A stretch of DNA of 14,415 bases from the NCBI GenBank assembly GCA_946220865.1, contig CAMJYM010000027.1:1-14415 (forward strand), in the 5' to 3' direction. The first letter of the stretch is position 1. Each line of letters opens with the position of its first letter. Source of the stretch: an uncultured Clostridia bacterium (GTDB taxonomy: Bacteria > Bacillota > Clostridia > Saccharofermentanales > DTU023). A program made the translations under genes and the position numbers. The notes below the pieces were generated by a model. That model was given only the letters and a program-made list of their open reading frames with translations, had not been told where the DNA came from and ran no database searches. Of this stretch, positions 1 through 7,116 are shown one piece after another.

Positions 1-71
1 CTGAAGAGAGAGCGTGTCTGAGACGAGAAGGGGCTGCTGCGGAGCAAGCGAGCGGGTACATCGCGCTGCAA

Positions 72-773
72 TTACGCTCTGACCAACGTTCCGATCTTCC
101 TGCCGCCGCAAATATCCACGATGGACTCAAGCTCTCGGATCGAAAAGACCAGCAGGGGTATGCCGTTGTCACGGCAGAGCGCTGCGGCTGTGGCATCGAT
201 CACCGCAAGACGCTCGCTGAGAATGCGATCATAGCTCAACTCATCGTATTTCACAGCATCCTCAAATTGATGTGGATCCTTGTCATAGACCCCGTCGACC
301 AGAGTTGCCTTAAGAAGCAGGTCGGCTTCGATTTCAGAGGCTCTCAGAGCGGCAGCGGAGTCCGTGCTGAAAAATGGGCTCCCGGTTCCGCCGGCAAAGA
401 TAACAATGCGGCCTTTTTCAAGATGACGCACAGCACGGAGACGAATATAGGGTTCGCAGATCTTATTCATTTCTACGGCGTTCATGACGCGCGTGGCCAC
501 CCCATCCTGCAGCAGAGCGTCGGAGAGGGCAAGAGCATTCATGCTCGTGGCGAGCATCCCAATATGATCTGCAGTCACCCTGTCCATACCTGGGTTCTGC
601 CGTCCTCTCCAGAAATTACCGCCACCAACAACCACGGCAGCTTGAATCCCGGCCCGGCTGACTTTAGCAAGGGCTGAAGCCACGCGTCTGAGCGTTGCTT
701 CGTCTATGCCAAAGCCCTTGTCGCCTGCCAGCGATTCCCCGGAAATTTTCAGTAAGATACGTTTCGCTTTCAT
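72..773 (-). CDS. pyrH: UMP kinase (PyrH)
   Basis: UMP kinase phosphorylates UMP to UDP with ATP in the cytoplasm, a step of pyrimidine nucleotide synthesis; the bacterial enzyme belongs to the amino-acid-kinase fold and works as a hexamer. The 233-residue product has the usual family length. Visible motifs are LLKISGESLAGDKGFGID (residues 7-24), VVGGGNFWRG (48-57), MDRVTADHIGMLAT (63-76), FAGGTGSPFFSTDSAAALRA (126-145), LLKATLVDGVYDKDP (153-167) and GTLV near the end. GTGSPFF replaces the more common GTGNPFF. A longer frame runs upstream to 884, but the ATG at 771-773 is preferred because GGAGGAAG (777-784) lies just upstream and the family starts here. It follows rpsB-tsf, an order common in bacteria; the usual next gene, frr, would lie beyond the left edge and is not seen. 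A terminator-like hairpin separates it from tsf, so expression probably depends on readthrough. Confidence 0.96.
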   Translation of the reverse strand: MKAKRILLKISGESLAGDKGFGIDEATLRRVASALAKVSRAGIQAAVVVGGGNFWRGRQNPGMDRVTADHIGMLATSMNALALSDALLQDGVATRVMNAVEMNKICEPYIRLRAVRHLEKGRIVIFAGGTGSPFFSTDSAAALRASEIEADLLLKATLVDGVYDKDPHQFEDAVKYDELSYDRILSERLAVIDATAAALCRDNGIPLLVFSIRELESIVDICGGRKIGTLVRA

Positions 774-793
774 GCGCTTCCTCCATCTAAATT

Positions 794-833
794 GGCTGAC
801 GAAGAGGCTCATCAGCCGGATCTCCGCTCCGGC
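794..833 (-). promoter_or_regulatory. Structured leader of pyrH with two competing hairpins
   Basis: Between the post-tsf terminator and the pyrH ribosome-binding site, the minus-strand RNA can form hairpin A (GCCGGA at 833-828 with TCCGGC at 820-815) or hairpin B (GGCTGA at 817-812 with TCAGCC at 799-794). The two share bases 815-817, so both cannot form fully. Hairpin B ends about ten bases before the Shine-Dalgarno sequence. No U-tract follows either stem, so they are not terminators. A regulatory role is inferred only from the pairing; such short stems can arise by chance. Confidence 0.3.
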
Positions 834-852
834 GGAAAAAGAGCAGCCTATG

Positions 853-881
853 AAAAAGGCACGCCTTGGGGACGTGCCTTT
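853..881 (-). terminator. Intrinsic terminator/attenuator between tsf and pyrH
   Basis: A perfect 9-bp stem pairs AAAGGCACG with CGTGCCTTT (873-881 with 855-863) around a 9-base loop. On the minus strand it continues into a run of five T (857-853), while the plus-strand side lacks a good T-tract, so it acts on minus-strand transcripts. It sits 19 bases after the tsf stop codon. With no clear promoter between it and pyrH, it may be partial, lowering pyrH expression relative to rpsB-tsf. Confidence 0.75.
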
Positions 882-899
882 CATCCAGTATACTGAATC

Positions 900-1550
900 T
901 TATTTAATCTGGGCCATAACTTCGGCTGCGAAGTCTTCTTCTTTTTTCTCAAGGCCTTCGCCAAGCTCAAAACGTGCAAAGCGCCGGATTTTTATATTTT
1001 CACCGATCTTGGCAATCATCTCTGTGACCAGCTGCTTGACAGTCTTGCTCTCATCCTTGATGAAAGCCTGATCTTCCAGGCACTCATCGGCATAAAACTT
1101 TTCGAGGCGGCCTTCAACGATTTTGTCGAGGATTTTTTCCGGCTTACCTTCGTTCAGCGCCTGAGTCCTGGCGATGTCACGCTCGTTCTGCAGAACCTCT
1201 TCAGGAACTTCCTCGCGGGACACCCAGCGAGGCTTCATCGCCGCAACCTGCATGGCGATATCTCTGACCATATGTTTAAAATCTTCGTTGCGGGCAGCAA
1301 AGTCTGTCTCAATATTCACTTCGACAAGCACGCCGACACGGCCTTCGCCATGAATATAAGCGTCTACGATACCTTCGGCAGCAATTCGCCCGGCTTTCTT
1401 TTCAGCGCTGGCCATACCCTTCTTGCGCAGCCAGGTAAGAGCCGCATCCAGATCTCCATTGCTTTCGGTAAGGGCCATTTTAACGTCGACGAGGCCGGCA
1501 CCGGTCATCTCGCGCAGTTGTTTAATCAGTTTGACATCTACATTAGACAT
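900..1550 (-). CDS. tsf: Translation elongation factor Ts
   Basis: EF-Ts is the guanine-nucleotide exchange factor that recycles EF-Tu·GDP to EF-Tu·GTP during translation. The N-terminal UBA-like segment with the family signature LREMTGAGLVDVKMAL occupies residues 12-27. The second signature, VEVNIETDFAARNEDF, covers residues 76-91 and contains the TDF motif (82-84) that inserts into EF-Tu; Ile replaces the Cys more often found before ETDF. At 216 residues this is the short form, lacking part of the dimerisation region of the roughly 280-residue E. coli protein, as is usual in many Firmicutes. The ATG at 1548-1550 follows AAGGAG at close spacing. The gene starts 32 bases after rpsB and shares its promoter; the two are classically co-transcribed. 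Confidence 0.97.
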   Translation of the reverse strand: MSNVDVKLIKQLREMTGAGLVDVKMALTESNGDLDAALTWLRKKGMASAEKKAGRIAAEGIVDAYIHGEGRVGVLVEVNIETDFAARNEDFKHMVRDIAMQVAAMKPRWVSREEVPEEVLQNERDIARTQALNEGKPEKILDKIVEGRLEKFYADECLEDQAFIKDESKTVKQLVTEMIAKIGENIKIRRFARFELGEGLEKKEEDFAAEVMAQIK

Positions 1551-1582
1551 AGTTTTCTCCTTATGATGAAGTGATGGTGGGA

Positions 1583-2368
1583 TCAGGCATCTTTGCCGGA
1601 AAGATCCTCATCTTCTTCGACCTTCTGCATTTCATTTTCATCGACTGCGCTGTCTTCCATAGCCTCTTTCTGCATAGCGAAAGAAACACCCTGACGACCC
1701 TCAAGAATAGCATCGCTCATCTTCGCGGTAATCAGCTTGATGGCGCGGATAGCATCATCATTGCCAGGAATGACGTAGTCGACTTCTTCAGGATCGCAAT
1801 TCGTGTCAACAACGCCAACAATGGGAATACCCAGGCGGCGTGCTTCAGCAACGGCCAGATGCTCTTTTTTGGGGTCGACGACAAAAACTGCATCAGGCAG
1901 TTTGGGCATTTCTTTGATCCCGCCGAGATTCTTCTCGAGCTTTTCTAATTCCAGATTCAGCTTGGCAACTTCCTTCTTGGGAAGAACATCAAAAGTGCCA
2001 TTGACTCTCATCTCTTCGAGTTCTTTAAGACGGGCAATACGGGAGCGAATCGTGCTGAAGTTAGTCAGTGTGCCGCCCAGCCAGCGGTTATTGATATAGC
2101 TCATATCGCAGCGTTCCGCTTCTTCACGAATGGAATCGTGCGCCTGCTTCTTGGTTCCGACAAAAAGAACCTGGCCGCCCTTCATGGAAAGGTCGCGCAG
2201 GAAGTTATATGCTTCCTCAACTTTTTTGACTGTTTGCTCGAGATCGATGATGTAGATGCCGTTGCGTTCCGTAAAGATGTAGGGTTTCATCTTAGGATTC
2301 CAACGTCTGGTCTGATGTCCAAAATGGACGCCGCCCTCGAGCAGCTGTTTCATACTGATAATCGCCAT
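1583..2368 (-). CDS. rpsB: 30S ribosomal protein S2
   Basis: S2 is a protein of the small ribosomal subunit that binds late in assembly and is needed for S1 attachment in many bacteria. The 261-residue product begins MAIISMKQLLEGGVHFGHQ, the first S2 signature, followed by RRWNPKMKPYIF. The second signature region (residues about 158-205) includes PDAVFVVDPKKEHLAVAEA and the GIPIVGVVDTNCDP block. The last 30 residues form an acidic tail (VDENEMQKVEEDEDLSGKDA) beyond the conserved core. The start is fixed by a near-perfect AGGAGGT Shine-Dalgarno (2377-2383) eight to nine bases upstream of ATG. It heads a two-gene unit with tsf behind its own promoter and a structured leader, suggesting feedback control by S2 as known for rpsB operons in other bacteria. 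Confidence 0.98.
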   Translation of the reverse strand: MAIISMKQLLEGGVHFGHQTRRWNPKMKPYIFTERNGIYIIDLEQTVKKVEEAYNFLRDLSMKGGQVLFVGTKKQAHDSIREEAERCDMSYINNRWLGGTLTNFSTIRSRIARLKELEEMRVNGTFDVLPKKEVAKLNLELEKLEKNLGGIKEMPKLPDAVFVVDPKKEHLAVAEARRLGIPIVGVVDTNCDPEEVDYVIPGNDDAIRAIKLITAKMSDAILEGRQGVSFAMQKEAMEDSAVDENEMQKVEEDEDLSGKDA

Positions 2369-2377
2369 TTTAAATTA

Positions 2378-2438
2378 CCTCCTGTTTGTACCCTCCATGG
2401 GAAAGGCCAACTTGGCCGGGCAACAGGTGCTTCCCATG
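2378..2438 (-). promoter_or_regulatory. rpsB 5' leader, possible pseudoknot over the ribosome-binding site
   Basis: On the minus-strand RNA an 8-bp perfect stem can form between CATGGGAA (2438-2431) and TTCCCATG (2403-2396). Its loop holds CCTGTT (2427-2422), complementary to AACAGG (2386-2381) downstream of the stem, which includes part of the AGGAGG Shine-Dalgarno (2383-2378). The two helices together give an H-type pseudoknot. A second palindrome, GGCCAA-n-TTGGCC, lies inside the loop (2405-2417). Autoregulation of rpsB by S2 through a leader RNA is known in other bacteria; that this structure does so here is inference from pairing alone. Confidence 0.45.
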
Positions 2439-2461
2439 TGTGAAATGACTTAACCGGAGAA

Positions 2462-2490
2462 ATTTTATCACAGCTGTGCAGACGGAGCAA
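2462..2490 (-). promoter_or_regulatory. Predicted promoter of rpsB-tsf
   Basis: The minus strand reads TTGCTC (2490-2485), a 17-base spacer, then TAAAAT (2467-2462). The -10 box matches the sigma-A consensus at five of six positions and the -35 box at three. Spacing is optimal and the site lies about 95 bases before the rpsB ATG, between the upstream terminator and the gene. Transcription would start near 2455, giving a leader of roughly 87 bases that contains the pseudoknot candidate. Confidence 0.55.
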
Positions 2491-2541
2491 GTCACACGCA
2501 GGAGCGGATTTCGTATGAGGGACGTGTTTGAGCGCCAGAAC

Positions 2542-2569
2542 CGTGTGTTCCGGCAGAGTCGTGTGTTCC
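2542..2569. repeat. 10-bp direct repeat upstream of the rpsB promoter
   Basis: CGTGTGTTCC occurs twice on the plus strand, at 2542-2551 and 2560-2569, so repeat starts are 18 bases apart. The pair lies about 50 to 80 bases upstream of the predicted -35 box of rpsB and downstream of the preceding terminator. It could be a regulator-binding site, but nothing else supports that and chance duplication is possible. Confidence 0.3.
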
Positions 2570-2601
2570 AATGTTTATAACACCCGATCTGACACATGAA
2601 A

Positions 2602-2629
2602 AGGGGCCGTCTCTTTTGAGACGGCCCCT
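2602..2629 (-). terminator. Strong intrinsic terminator after the IspH–S1 gene
   Basis: A perfect 12-bp GC-rich stem (AGGGGCCGTCTC, 2602-2613, with its complement at 2618-2629) closes a 4-base loop, and the minus-strand RNA continues into UUUU. It begins 27 bases after the stop codon of the IspH–S1 fusion gene and ends the operon that starts at the M50 protease. It separates that operon from rpsB-tsf. Confidence 0.92.
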
Positions 2630-2655
2630 CACAGGCAAATTCAAGGAAGAAAAGC

Positions 2656-5166
2656 TCAGGCTTCCGTTTCAGGAGCTGTTTCAGATTCTTTGGCTTCGCT
2701 TTCAGAAGCTTCAGCTTCCGTTTGGGGAGCCTCAACAGCAGCTTCCGCTTCAGTCTCTTTGGCCTCTTCAGGCTTTTCGTCAAGGCCGAGGCTCTTCATG
2801 ACCTCAGCGCCCTTGTCGCTGGTGATGGTGAAATCTGCAAGTGAAGAGAGTGAAGATCCCTGAGCACCCGTATCAATGTAAGTCGTGGGCATGCCGTCAT
2901 TCTCTTCGTGATCTCTTCTTCTGCCGCCGCGTCTGCGGGAACGATCGCCTTCATCCTGTCCCTCTTCGCGATTTTCGCTGCGGGGACGACGGGCCGGCTG
3001 AACCTGCAGTTCTTCAGGGTTCTCCGGGTCGATCGCTTCAACTTCTTTGATGCTGATGGAGATCTTGCGAGCTTCATTAGAAACTTCAAGAACCCGGGCA
3101 TCAACTTCCATCCCTTCCTGAAGAACATCTTCAGGGCGGTTAAGGCGATAATTGGAAATCTGAGAGATATGGCAAAGCGCATCTACGCCGGGGGCAATTT
3201 CTACAAAGGCCCCGAAGGGGAACATGCGCACAACAATACCGCGAACAATGCTGCCCAGCGGGAAACGCTCCTCGATATTGTGGTAAGGATCATTCTCCGG
3301 TCTTCTGTAACCCAGAGAAATTCTCTTGCGCTCACGGTCAAATTCTTTGACAAAAACATTCAGCTTATCGCCGACAGAAATAACTTCTGAAGGATGCTTG
3401 ATGCGATTCCAGGAAAGTTCGCTGATATGCACGAGGCCATCTACGCCACCGATATCCACAAAGGCGCCAAAATCGGTGAGATTGCGCACTGTACCCTCGT
3501 AAACCTTGCCAACTTCAATATTGTCCCAGACATCTTTGGCCTTCTGTTTACGCTCTTTGCTGAGCAGGGCTCTTCTTGAGCCGGAAACTCTGAGGCGCTT
3601 GCGATTCGGGTCAAACTGAGTAATCAGGACTTCCATGGTCTTGCCACGATAGGCTTCAAGATCATCCACTACTTGGAGTTCCAGCTGCGTCCGATGAATG
3701 TAAAGGTCAACGCTGCCGTAAGCAGCAATGACGCCATCTTTCACAACGTTGGTCACCTTGACCGTAACGGGGACCTTATCTTCGAAAGCCTTTTCGATGG
3801 CATCCTTGTGCTTGGTGAAATCTACTTTAGCTTTAGACAGCAGGATTTCCTTGCCCATGTCAGAATTTTTGATGCTGCGGACATAGACATCGATTTCCTG
3901 ATGATTTTTCGTGGCTTCTTCAAGGTTAAAATTCTCGTCATCTACAAATTCATGACGGGGAACTTTGCCCTCTGATTTATCGCGGACATCTACATAAACG
4001 AATTCATCGTCATAACGGACAATGCGGCCCTTGACAACCGCGCCGCGTTTGAGTTGAGGAATTCCTTCAATATAATCGGCGAAGTTGATATCACCCATGT
4101 GTTCAACCTGGGTTTCTTCCTTTGGCTCTTCGCCAGCTTGCTCAGCGTTTCCTTCAGCGTTCATTTCCTGGGCCACGTCATTTCCGGATTCGTGAGCAGG
4201 TTCCTGTGGAAACTCAAAGTTTCCTTCTGCCTTGCTCTCATTGGTGTCAGCTTCTACAGCCTGAAGTTCGTTTTTATCTTCCTGCTCGATGCTGAAATCT
4301 TGGTTTTCTGTCATTACTTGAATAACCTCCCTGATCATACGTTCCGGTGTTGACGCTCCTGCTGTTATGCCGATTCGCAAATGTCGCAAATCCCTGCCTA
4401 CTAAGAGTTCAGGAACCTGGTCCGGCCGCTGTATTAAAAATGTTTTCGAACATGCAAGGCGGCAAACACTTAGAAGCTTGCCCACATTTGAACTTTTCTC
4501 ACTCCCCAGGACGAGCATGAGATCGGATTCACGGGCAAGTCGCAGAGCCTCGGCCTGCCTTTGCATAGTCGTAGCACATATTGTATCAAATATTTCCAGT
4601 TTTGCAATTTTCGTGGCCAGAATTCGTGAAATTTTTTCAAATGCTTCCGTTGAAAAAGTCGTCTGGGCAAAAAGAGCAGCAGGGCCATCACCGGGCAGCT
4701 GCTTTTCTGCATCTTGCGGCGTTTGCAGGAGGCTGATTTTCCCTCCGGCATAAGACTGAATGCCCAGCACTTCGGGATGTCCTTCCCGACCGGCCAGAAA
4801 GACTTGTTTTCCCGCCTGAACCGCCTCTGCCACCATCTTCTGTATGCGCTGTACCCAGATACAGGTGGAATCTTCGATAGAGCAGTGTTTTGCCTCTAAA
4901 AGGCTGCGCTCTTCAAGCGTAATCCCATGGGCGCGAATGAGCACGGAAGAATTCTCAGGGATATCGGCAGCCTGCTCAATAAGGCTGAAACCGCGCTCCA
5001 GGAGTCCATCAACTACCCTCTCATTATGGACGAGCGCACCCAGCATGACAGGCTTTGGCCTTTCGGCTTCACTCTGCGCATTTGTAAGAAGCATGGACTC
5101 GGCCTTATCCAGGGCGAGCCTGACGCCCGGACAAAAGCCTGCTGAACGGGCAAGCCGAATCTTCAT
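2656..5166 (-). CDS. ispH: IspH (HMBPP reductase)–ribosomal protein S1 fusion protein
   Basis: The N-terminal part (residues 1-285) is 4-hydroxy-3-methylbut-2-enyl diphosphate reductase, the iron-sulfur enzyme of the last step of the methylerythritol phosphate isoprenoid pathway. Candidate cluster ligands are C12 (GFCPGV), C102 (DSTC) and C197 (DTIC). Substrate-site motifs are H47 (VHN), H80 (RAHG), H130/E132 (GHPEV), GSEKSSN (221-227) and TAGAS (268-272). An acidic linker (about 286-360) leads to four S1 RNA-binding repeats at about 373-447, 461-533, 551-622 and 635-708. The tail has an Arg-rich patch (726-752) and an Ala/Glu/Ser-rich end (797-836). Fusions of this kind are known from Clostridia; the reading frame is continuous, so it is not an assembly join of two frames. 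C102 is followed by Ile instead of the usual Pro. The ATG lies one base after the plsC stop, with GAGG six bases upstream. The S1 part may help mRNA binding in translation. Confidence 0.95.
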   Translation of the reverse strand: MKIRLARSAGFCPGVRLALDKAESMLLTNAQSEAERPKPVMLGALVHNERVVDGLLERGFSLIEQAADIPENSSVLIRAHGITLEERSLLEAKHCSIEDSTCIWVQRIQKMVAEAVQAGKQVFLAGREGHPEVLGIQSYAGGKISLLQTPQDAEKQLPGDGPAALFAQTTFSTEAFEKISRILATKIAKLEIFDTICATTMQRQAEALRLARESDLMLVLGSEKSSNVGKLLSVCRLACSKTFLIQRPDQVPELLVGRDLRHLRIGITAGASTPERMIREVIQVMTENQDFSIEQEDKNELQAVEADTNESKAEGNFEFPQEPAHESGNDVAQEMNAEGNAEQAGEEPKEETQVEHMGDINFADYIEGIPQLKRGAVVKGRIVRYDDEFVYVDVRDKSEGKVPRHEFVDDENFNLEEATKNHQEIDVYVRSIKNSDMGKEILLSKAKVDFTKHKDAIEKAFEDKVPVTVKVTNVVKDGVIAAYGSVDLYIHRTQLELQVVDDLEAYRGKTMEVLITQFDPNRKRLRVSGSRRALLSKERKQKAKDVWDNIEVGKVYEGTVRNLTDFGAFVDIGGVDGLVHISELSWNRIKHPSEVISVGDKLNVFVKEFDRERKRISLGYRRPENDPYHNIEERFPLGSIVRGIVVRMFPFGAFVEIAPGVDALCHISQISNYRLNRPEDVLQEGMEVDARVLEVSNEARKISISIKEVEAIDPENPEELQVQPARRPRSENREEGQDEGDRSRRRGGRRRDHEENDGMPTTYIDTGAQGSSLSSLADFTITSDKGAEVMKSLGLDEKPEEAKETEAEAAVEAPQTEAEASESEAKESETAPETEA

Positions 5167-5167
5167 T

Positions 5168-5878
5168 TCAAGCCTCGCTTCCCTTCCCGCTCAACTCTCG
5201 CTCAAGTGCTTTTTCAAGACCATAAATGCGCTCCAGCAGGTAGCGTTCTGCAGCATTTTGCTGATCTGAGGCACGCAGCTCCTGCAACTCCTTTTTGCTG
5301 AATTGAAAAGCTTCGCCAATATAGATGGAAGTTCGATGAAACTTTCGGTAGGGTCCTCGAATAAGGACCGGGACAATGGGCACATTCACCCTGGAGAGCA
5401 GACTGGCCACCCCCGCTTTGGGCAGAACTTCCCCTCGTTTTTCCCACTTGACGCGTCTTCCCTCCGGGAATAGTCCGATAATGCCGCCCTCACGGAGAAC
5501 AGTGAGGACTGTCCTGACCGAACTCAGGTCAGCCTGGCTGCGGTCTACGGGAATCGCACCAAAGCGTCGGATAGCCTCTCCCAGAAGGGGTTTGTCAAAA
5601 AGCGAAAGCTTGGCGATCCAACAGATATTCTGTTTTGACAAGGTGTGCAGCAGCATGACATCCAATAAACTCTGATGATTGGAAATGAGGACATAAGGCC
5701 CTTTTTCGGGCAGTCGTTCGCGGTGGAGATAGCGCGGCCTCGCCAGCAGGCGGCTCCACACATAAGCCAGGGCAACATTAAAGCGACGGGACCAGCGGTA
5801 TTCATCCGCCCCCGTGGCGAGGGTGATCTGGTGGCTCACAAGCGCCGGAGGCAAAACCTTATCTTTATCTTCAGGCAT
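5168..5878 (-). CDS. plsC: 1-acyl-sn-glycerol-3-phosphate acyltransferase (PlsC family)
   Basis: This membrane-associated enzyme probably transfers an acyl chain to lysophosphatidic acid to make phosphatidic acid, the precursor of membrane phospholipids. The 236-residue protein carries the acyltransferase blocks in order: catalytic NHQSLLD (H68-D73, the HX4D motif), GAIPVDR (107-113), FPEGRR (137-142, substrate binding) and VPIVPVLIRGP (block IV, after residue 165). A hydrophobic stretch near residues 35-46 may contact the membrane. It overlaps the cmk 3' end by 8 bases and is directly followed by the IspH–S1 gene, the usual clostridial cmk-plsC-ispH order, which supports the call. The exact acyl acceptor cannot be read from sequence; another member of the PlsC-like superfamily is possible. 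Confidence 0.9.
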   Translation of the reverse strand: MPEDKDKVLPPALVSHQITLATGADEYRWSRRFNVALAYVWSRLLARPRYLHRERLPEKGPYVLISNHQSLLDVMLLHTLSKQNICWIAKLSLFDKPLLGEAIRRFGAIPVDRSQADLSSVRTVLTVLREGGIIGLFPEGRRVKWEKRGEVLPKAGVASLLSRVNVPIVPVLIRGPYRKFHRTSIYIGEAFQFSKKELQELRASDQQNAAERYLLERIYGLEKALERELSGKGSEA

Positions 5879-6566
5879 TTATTGATTCTCCCACAAGTCC
5901 CCGGTCCCGGAGTTCTTCCACAATCAGATCCAGGACTTCCGCCTCCGTGAGCTCACTTGAGTCAATGTATACAGCATCTTCAGCCTGCCTGAGCGGACTG
6001 TCCTCCCGACCCATATCCTGAGCGTCCCTGCGCTGCACATCCGCCAGAACCTCGGCATAAGTCTGTGTCGACTGCAATTTTTGCAGATCCAGAAAACGTC
6101 TCTGCGCCCGCACCTCGGCACGGGCATCCAGATAAAATTTGGCAGACGCCCGTGGCAGAACCACCGTACCGATATCCCGGCCATCGAGAACAAAACTGCG
6201 AGATTTCGCACAATCCTGCTGCAGGGCGACCAGGCGCCGGCGAACGGCAGGATAACGGCTGACATCAGAAGCCCCCATGGAAGCTTCGGGCGTGCGCAGG
6301 CGGGAATTGAGATTAACTCCATCAGCATAGTTCTGCTGTTCGCCCTCACTAAAACGAAGCTCCAGACGAAGTTCAGGAAGAGCCTGTAAAACGGCCTTTT
6401 CATCGGCAGGATCTATCCCTTTCCCGGCAAGAGCTACAGCGACCGTGCGGTACATGGCTCCGGTATCCAGGTGCATGATATTAAGTCTCTTCGCCAGGGC
6501 TTTGGCCACACTGCTTTTGCCTGCGCCCGAAGGCCCATCAATCGCAATCGTCAGGTTTTTGTTCAT
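5871..6566 (-). CDS. cmk: (d)CMP kinase
   Basis: Cytidylate kinase phosphorylates CMP and dCMP to the diphosphates using ATP in the cytoplasm, supplying nucleotides for nucleic acid and CDP-lipid synthesis. The 231-residue protein has the P-loop IDGPSGAGKSS (9-19), the LDTGAMYR motif (33-40), the acceptor-site motif DGRDIGTVV (about 128-136), and the lid-region sequence RRDAQDMGREDSPLRQAEDA typical of bacterial Cmk. The ATG at 6564-6566 is the only start before the P-loop. GGAGG lies nine bases upstream, inside scpB, so the two genes overlap by 29 bases. The stop overlaps plsC, so translation of all three is probably linked. Confidence 0.96.
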   Translation of the reverse strand: MNKNLTIAIDGPSGAGKSSVAKALAKRLNIMHLDTGAMYRTVAVALAGKGIDPADEKAVLQALPELRLELRFSEGEQQNYADGVNLNSRLRTPEASMGASDVSRYPAVRRRLVALQQDCAKSRSFVLDGRDIGTVVLPRASAKFYLDARAEVRAQRRFLDLQKLQSTQTYAEVLADVQRRDAQDMGREDSPLRQAEDAVYIDSSELTEAEVLDLIVEELRDRGLVGESINA

Positions 6567-7116
6567 CGGCGCTTTCCTCCCACTGTCTTAAACTATCCAC
6601 CATAAGTAAATCCATTGCAGGAATGTCCTCGGCTGAACGAAGCCCACTTTCAATGAGAAAGCGTTCGCTTACCCGGAAAAGCGCCGGTCTGCCAACTTGT
6701 TCAAGAACGCCGCAGTTCTCTATCAGCCCGCGTTCTTCCAAGCGGCTCATGATCCCATCAGAATTGACGCCTCTTACTTCTTCAACCTGCGCACGTGTCA
6801 CCGGCTGATTATAGAGGACAGCTGCAAGCGTCTCATAGGATGCCGAAGACAGCGGCGCCTGGTGTCCGGGACGAAAGAGACGGGCGCAGCTCTCTTTGCA
6901 GGAGAGCTTGATGGTCAGCAGCCAGCGTCCCTCAATTTCCCGAAGGCAAAGACCGCAAGCCTTATCTTCTTCTAATTTTTCCTGAAGTTCATGTAGAAGT
7001 TCCACGCAGACTTCCTGATCGGTTTCACTGCACGAAGCCAGAGTGGCCAGATCCAGCGGATCGCCGGCCGCGTAAAGCAGAGCTTCAAGTTCCGACAATT
7101 TATTTTCATTGGCCAT
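6538..7116 (-). CDS. scpB: Segregation and condensation protein B
   Basis: ScpB is a paired winged-helix protein that binds ScpA as a dimer and completes the SMC-ScpAB condensin, which compacts and segregates chromosomes. The 192-residue product starts MANENKLSELEALLYAAGDPLD, typical of the family. It has the diagnostic second winged-helix sequence around LSSASYETLAAVLYNQP, with TRAQVEEVRGVNSDGI and LEERGLI just after, and VGRPALFRVSERFL. A frame open to 7170 would add 18 residues not found in the family; the ATG at 7114-7116, with GGTGAG just upstream, is chosen. It overlaps the scpA end by 11 bases and cmk by 29. The C-terminal end (EESADEQKPDDCD) is acidic. Confidence 0.95.
   Translation of the reverse strand: MANENKLSELEALLYAAGDPLDLATLASCSETDQEVCVELLHELQEKLEEDKACGLCLREIEGRWLLTIKLSCKESCARLFRPGHQAPLSSASYETLAAVLYNQPVTRAQVEEVRGVNSDGIMSRLEERGLIENCGVLEQVGRPALFRVSERFLIESGLRSAEDIPAMDLLMVDSLRQWEESADEQKPDDCD

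Noticed and set aside
1..71. Short open stretch downstream of pyrH, where frr would be expected
   Set aside because: None of its frames resembles the start of ribosome recycling factor and the stretch is too short to judge.
774..884. N-terminal extension of UMP kinase to 884
   Set aside because: The added 37 residues are absent from the family, read through the structured leader and lack support; the internal ATG has a strong ribosome-binding site.
886..895. CAGTATACTG palindrome with a TATACT box after tsf
   Set aside because: There is no plausible -35 box at proper distance and the terminator follows immediately, so it is unlikely to be the pyrH promoter.
2350..2571. 73-codon minus-strand frame across the rpsB leader
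   Set aside because: It needs a TTG start without a ribosome-binding site, overlaps the rpsB start and would include the promoter itself.
2370..2783. Lys-rich minus-strand frame overlapping the end of the IspH–S1 gene
   Set aside because: The Lys/Leu-rich sequence is an out-of-frame reading of the Ala/Glu-rich tail and crosses the terminator.
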